8,725 bases of DNA from Pseudomonadota bacterium (GTDB lineage: Bacteria; Pseudomonadota; Gammaproteobacteria; Steroidobacterales; Steroidobacteraceae): NCBI GenBank assembly GCA_947454665.1, contig CANGMU010000085.1, positions 1-8,725 of the forward strand, written 5' to 3'. A program made the position numbers and the translations under genes. Below are positions 6,852-8,725 of the stretch, one piece after another (the stretch's first letter is position 1; each line of letters starts with the position of its first letter). Below the pieces are notes generated by a model. It saw only the letters and a program-made list of their open reading frames with translations. It was not told where the DNA came from and did no database searches.

Positions 6852-7421
6852 ATGATCGGAAAGCGGAACATCTACCTCATCGGCCCCATGGGGTCCGGCA
6901 AGACGGCCGTCGGCAAGCAGCTGGCCAAGCTGCTGGCCACGCCGTTCTATGACAGCGACGTGGAAGTCGAGCGCCGGACCGGCGTCGATATCCCCTTCAT
7001 CTTCGAGCGCGAGGGCGAGCCCGGCTTCCGGGCCCGCGAGCGCGAGGCCATCGAGGCCCTGGTCCTGCTCGAGCCCATTGTTATGGCGACGGGCGGTGGC
7101 GCGATCCTCAACGAGGAAAACCGGCGTCTGCTCGCGGAGCACGGCACGGTGATTTACCTCGACACTTCGCTCGGCCAGCAACTGCAGCGCGTCGGTACGG
7201 GGCGCGGCCGCCCGTTGCTCAAGGACGGAAACCTTGCTGATCGGCTTCGGAAGCTGCGGGAAGTCCGCGATCCCATCTATAACGCCCTCGCAGACCACGT
7301 GGTCCCCACCGACCACCGTCGCGTGAACAAGGTCGCCGAGGACATCGTGCGCATCGTCCGGGGCCCGGAGGCTGCGGACGCCGTGGCGGAGCCGGCATCG
7401 GAGTCGCCGGGACCCGTATAA
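6852..7421 (+). CDS. aroK: Shikimate kinase
   Basis: This cytoplasmic enzyme phosphorylates shikimate to shikimate 3-phosphate with ATP, in the pathway to chorismate and the aromatic amino acids. The 189-residue product has the P-loop GPMGSGKT (residues 11-18) and the DSD shikimate/Mg site (34-36). It also has FRARE with Arg60, the GGG substrate-binding turn (81-83), the lid sequence GRGRPLL with Arg120, and RDPIY with Arg139 in the place of the second shikimate-binding Arg. All key residues of the family are present. The family is usually about 170-180 residues; the last 19 residues here form an Ala/Pro/Glu-rich tail of unknown use. The start at 6852 puts the P-loop at the normal position, but no Shine-Dalgarno is visible and the terminator ends just 11 nt upstream. 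aroK could equally be called aroL-type; context next to aroB favours aroK. Confidence 0.96.
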   Translation: MIGKRNIYLIGPMGSGKTAVGKQLAKLLATPFYDSDVEVERRTGVDIPFIFEREGEPGFRAREREAIEALVLLEPIVMATGGGAILNEENRRLLAEHGTVIYLDTSLGQQLQRVGTGRGRPLLKDGNLADRLRKLREVRDPIYNALADHVVPTDHRRVNKVAEDIVRIVRGPEAADAVAEPASESPGPV

Positions 7422-7422
7422 T
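7417..7422 (+). promoter_or_regulatory. Perfect TATAAT hexamer just upstream of aroB (possible -10 element)
   Basis: TATAAT, identical to the sigma-70 -10 consensus, overlaps the aroK stop codon and ends 6 nt before the aroB GTG. In this GC-rich sequence it stands out. If it is a -10 box, transcription would begin at or next to the GTG, giving a leaderless aroB message. The 17-nt-spaced upstream position (7394-7399, GGCATC) does not match a -35 and there is no extended -10 TG, so activity is uncertain. Confidence 0.3.
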
Positions 7423-7428
7423 CGGCCT

Positions 7429-8505
7429 GTGCTGAACCTTAACGTCGACCTGGGCGAACGCTCCTACCCGATCCTGATCGGGGAATCCCTCCTGTCCGAT
7501 GCGTCGCTGCTCCAGCATCACCTCGCCGCCAAGGACATCCTCCTCGTCACCAACACCACCGTCGGCCCGCTGTATGCGGACCGCGTGATGCAGGCCTTGC
7601 AGGGCAATCGCGTCATCGATGTCCGCCTGCCTGACGGCGAACAGCACAAGAATCTCGACAACGTATCCCGCGTGCTCGACGTGCTTGTCGCCAACCGCTT
7701 CGGTCGCGACAGCCTCGTCGTGGCGCTCGGTGGCGGTGTAGTGGGTGATCTCGCTGGCTTCACGTCGGCCTGTTACCAGCGCGGCATCGCCTTCGCGCAG
7801 ATGCCGACGACGCTGCTCTCGCAGGTGGATTCCTCGGTTGGCGGCAAGACCGGCGTGAACCACCCCGGTGGCAAGAACCTCATCGGTGCTTTCCACCAGC
7901 CTTCGGTCGTGATCTCCGACACGTCGACCCTGCGTACGCTGCCGCTGCGCGAGCTGCGCGCCGGCCTCGCGGAGGTCATCAAGTACGCCTTCGTCTTCGA
8001 CATCCAGTTCCTCGACTGGCTCGAGCGCAACCTGGATGCCCTGCTTGCGCTGGATCCCGCAGCCCTCGCGCATGCGATCTATCGTTCCTGCGAGCTGAAG
8101 GCCGAGGTCGTCCGCCGCGATGAACATGAGCGCGGTGATCGTGCGCTGCTGAATTTCGGCCACACCTTCGGTCATGCGATCGAGGCGGCCACTGGCTATA
8201 CGCAATGGCTGCACGGCGAGGCGGTCGGCACGGGCATGTTCATCGCGGCAGACATGTCTGCGCGCATTGGTCTGCTGCCGCGTGAAGACGTGGAACGCGT
8301 GAAGCAGCTCCTGCAGCGTGCAGGCCTTGAAACCCAGGCGCCGCGCTTCGGCGCCGCAAAGGCCCATGACTATATGCGCGTCGACAAGAAAGTGAAGTCC
8401 GGCCGCATCCGGCTCGTGCTGCTCGAAGCGCTCGGCCGTGCGCGCTTCACGGCCGATTATCCGGACGACGCCCTGGACGCCACCCTGGCGAGCCACTTCG
8501 GCTGA
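7429..8505 (+). CDS. aroB: 3-dehydroquinate synthase
   Basis: AroB converts DAHP to 3-dehydroquinate, the second step of the shikimate pathway, using NAD+ and a divalent metal in the cytoplasm. The 358-residue length matches the family. Visible motifs are DGEQHK (69-74), the NAD-binding GGGVVGDLAGF (101-111), MPTTLLSQVDSSVGGKTGVN (125-144), and the metal ligands Glu182 (in AEVIKY), His245 (in NFGHTFGHAIE) and His262 (in LHGEAV). These correspond to E184, H247 and H264 of the E. coli enzyme. The start is a GTG at 7429, 7 nt after the aroK stop; no ribosome site is visible, and the next codon is CTG, so an alternative start further in is not suggested. The two adjacent aro genes encode non-consecutive steps of one pathway. 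The stop overlaps the next gene by one base. Confidence 0.97.
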   Translation: MLNLNVDLGERSYPILIGESLLSDASLLQHHLAAKDILLVTNTTVGPLYADRVMQALQGNRVIDVRLPDGEQHKNLDNVSRVLDVLVANRFGRDSLVVALGGGVVGDLAGFTSACYQRGIAFAQMPTTLLSQVDSSVGGKTGVNHPGGKNLIGAFHQPSVVISDTSTLRTLPLRELRAGLAEVIKYAFVFDIQFLDWLERNLDALLALDPAALAHAIYRSCELKAEVVRRDEHERGDRALLNFGHTFGHAIEAATGYTQWLHGEAVGTGMFIAADMSARIGLLPREDVERVKQLLQRAGLETQAPRFGAAKAHDYMRVDKKVKSGRIRLVLLEALGRARFTADYPDDALDATLASHFG

Positions 8506-8725
8506 TGCACATGAACGCGGCACCCGACAGCGCCGCGCTGGCGCCTTACGCAGTCCACGACAGCGCCTCGCGCGGTCGTCGCCATCCCGAGCCGCCGCCG
8601 GATTACCGCACTGAGTTCCAGCGCGATCGCGACCGTATCGTCCATTCCAAGGCCTTCCGCCGCCTCGTCTACAAGACGCAGGTGTTCGTGAACCATGAGG
8701 GTGATCTATACCGCACCCGCCTCAC
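8505..8725 (+). CDS. dgt: Deoxyguanosinetriphosphate triphosphohydrolase family protein (3' end outside window)
   Basis: dGTPases of the HD-domain superfamily cleave dNTPs, classically dGTP, to the deoxynucleoside and tripolyphosphate. Only the first 73 codons are here, open to the right edge. They carry strong family marks: LAPYAVHDSASRGRRHPEPP near residues 12-31, FQRDRDRIVHSKAFRRL (about 38-54), YKTQVF (about 56-61), NHEGD (about 63-67) and RTRLT, which normally leads to the first His of the HD metal site just beyond the edge. The ATG at 8505 overlaps the aroB stop (TGATG), suggesting coupling; a second ATG at 8511 would remove two residues, and no clear ribosome site distinguishes them. 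The family is clear, but exact substrate and regulation cannot be judged from this fragment. Whether it shares aroB's transcript is inferred from the overlap. Confidence 0.9.
   Translation, partial: MHMNAAPDSAALAPYAVHDSASRGRRHPEPPPDYRTEFQRDRDRIVHSKAFRRLVYKTQVFVNHEGDLYRTRL

Noticed and set aside
7219..8523. Long minus-strand open frame (434 codons) opposite aroK, aroB and the dgt start
   Set aside because: aroB on the + strand has all metal and NAD residues. The antisense product shows no domain and exists because GC-rich third positions suppress stops on the other strand.

Overview
This window is GC-rich, densely coded chromosomal DNA with every recognisable gene on the + strand. The order pilM-pilN-pilO-pilP-pilQ followed by aroK-aroB is the classic gammaproteobacterial type IV pilus (T4P) assembly locus (the same order is known from Pseudomonas). 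Together with the dGTPase gene after aroB, this suggests a high-GC gammaproteobacterium. The genus cannot be fixed from the sequence. There are no RNA genes, insertion sequences, CRISPR arrays or phage genes, and no gene-free stretch longer than about 70 bases.

Region 1 (1-4867) holds the T4P alignment subcomplex and secretin. It starts inside pilM (5' end cut off) and continues with pilN, pilO, pilP and pilQ. Spacings are 1 nt, -4 nt (GTGA overlap), 7 nt, and then about 20 nt to the preferred pilQ start, so this is one tightly packed operon. PilM (cytoplasmic actin-like), PilN and PilO (inner-membrane bitopic) and PilP (lipoprotein) bridge the inner-membrane motor platform to the outer-membrane PilQ channel.

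Region 2 (4885-6840) holds one 633-residue lipoprotein gene made of tandem bacterial Ig-like domains. It begins 17 nt after pilQ and is followed by a strong intrinsic terminator (6813-6840), so it reads as the last gene of the pil operon. In the Pseudomonas arrangement pilQ is followed directly by aroK, so this gene is the accessory element here and the least explained part of the window.

Region 3 (6852-8725) holds shikimate-pathway genes aroK (shikimate kinase) and aroB (3-dehydroquinate synthase), then the 5' end of a dGTP triphosphohydrolase gene that overlaps the aroB stop by one base. aroK starts only 11 nt after the terminator and neither aro gene has a clear Shine-Dalgarno sequence. 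A perfect TATAAT hexamer spans the aroK stop and lies just upstream of the aroB GTG, which raises the possibility of a leaderless aroB transcript.

Most of the window is ordinary, well-known housekeeping and pilus biology. I see no convincing new multi-gene system. The one candidate for new biology is the Ig-domain lipoprotein tied to the pilus operon.
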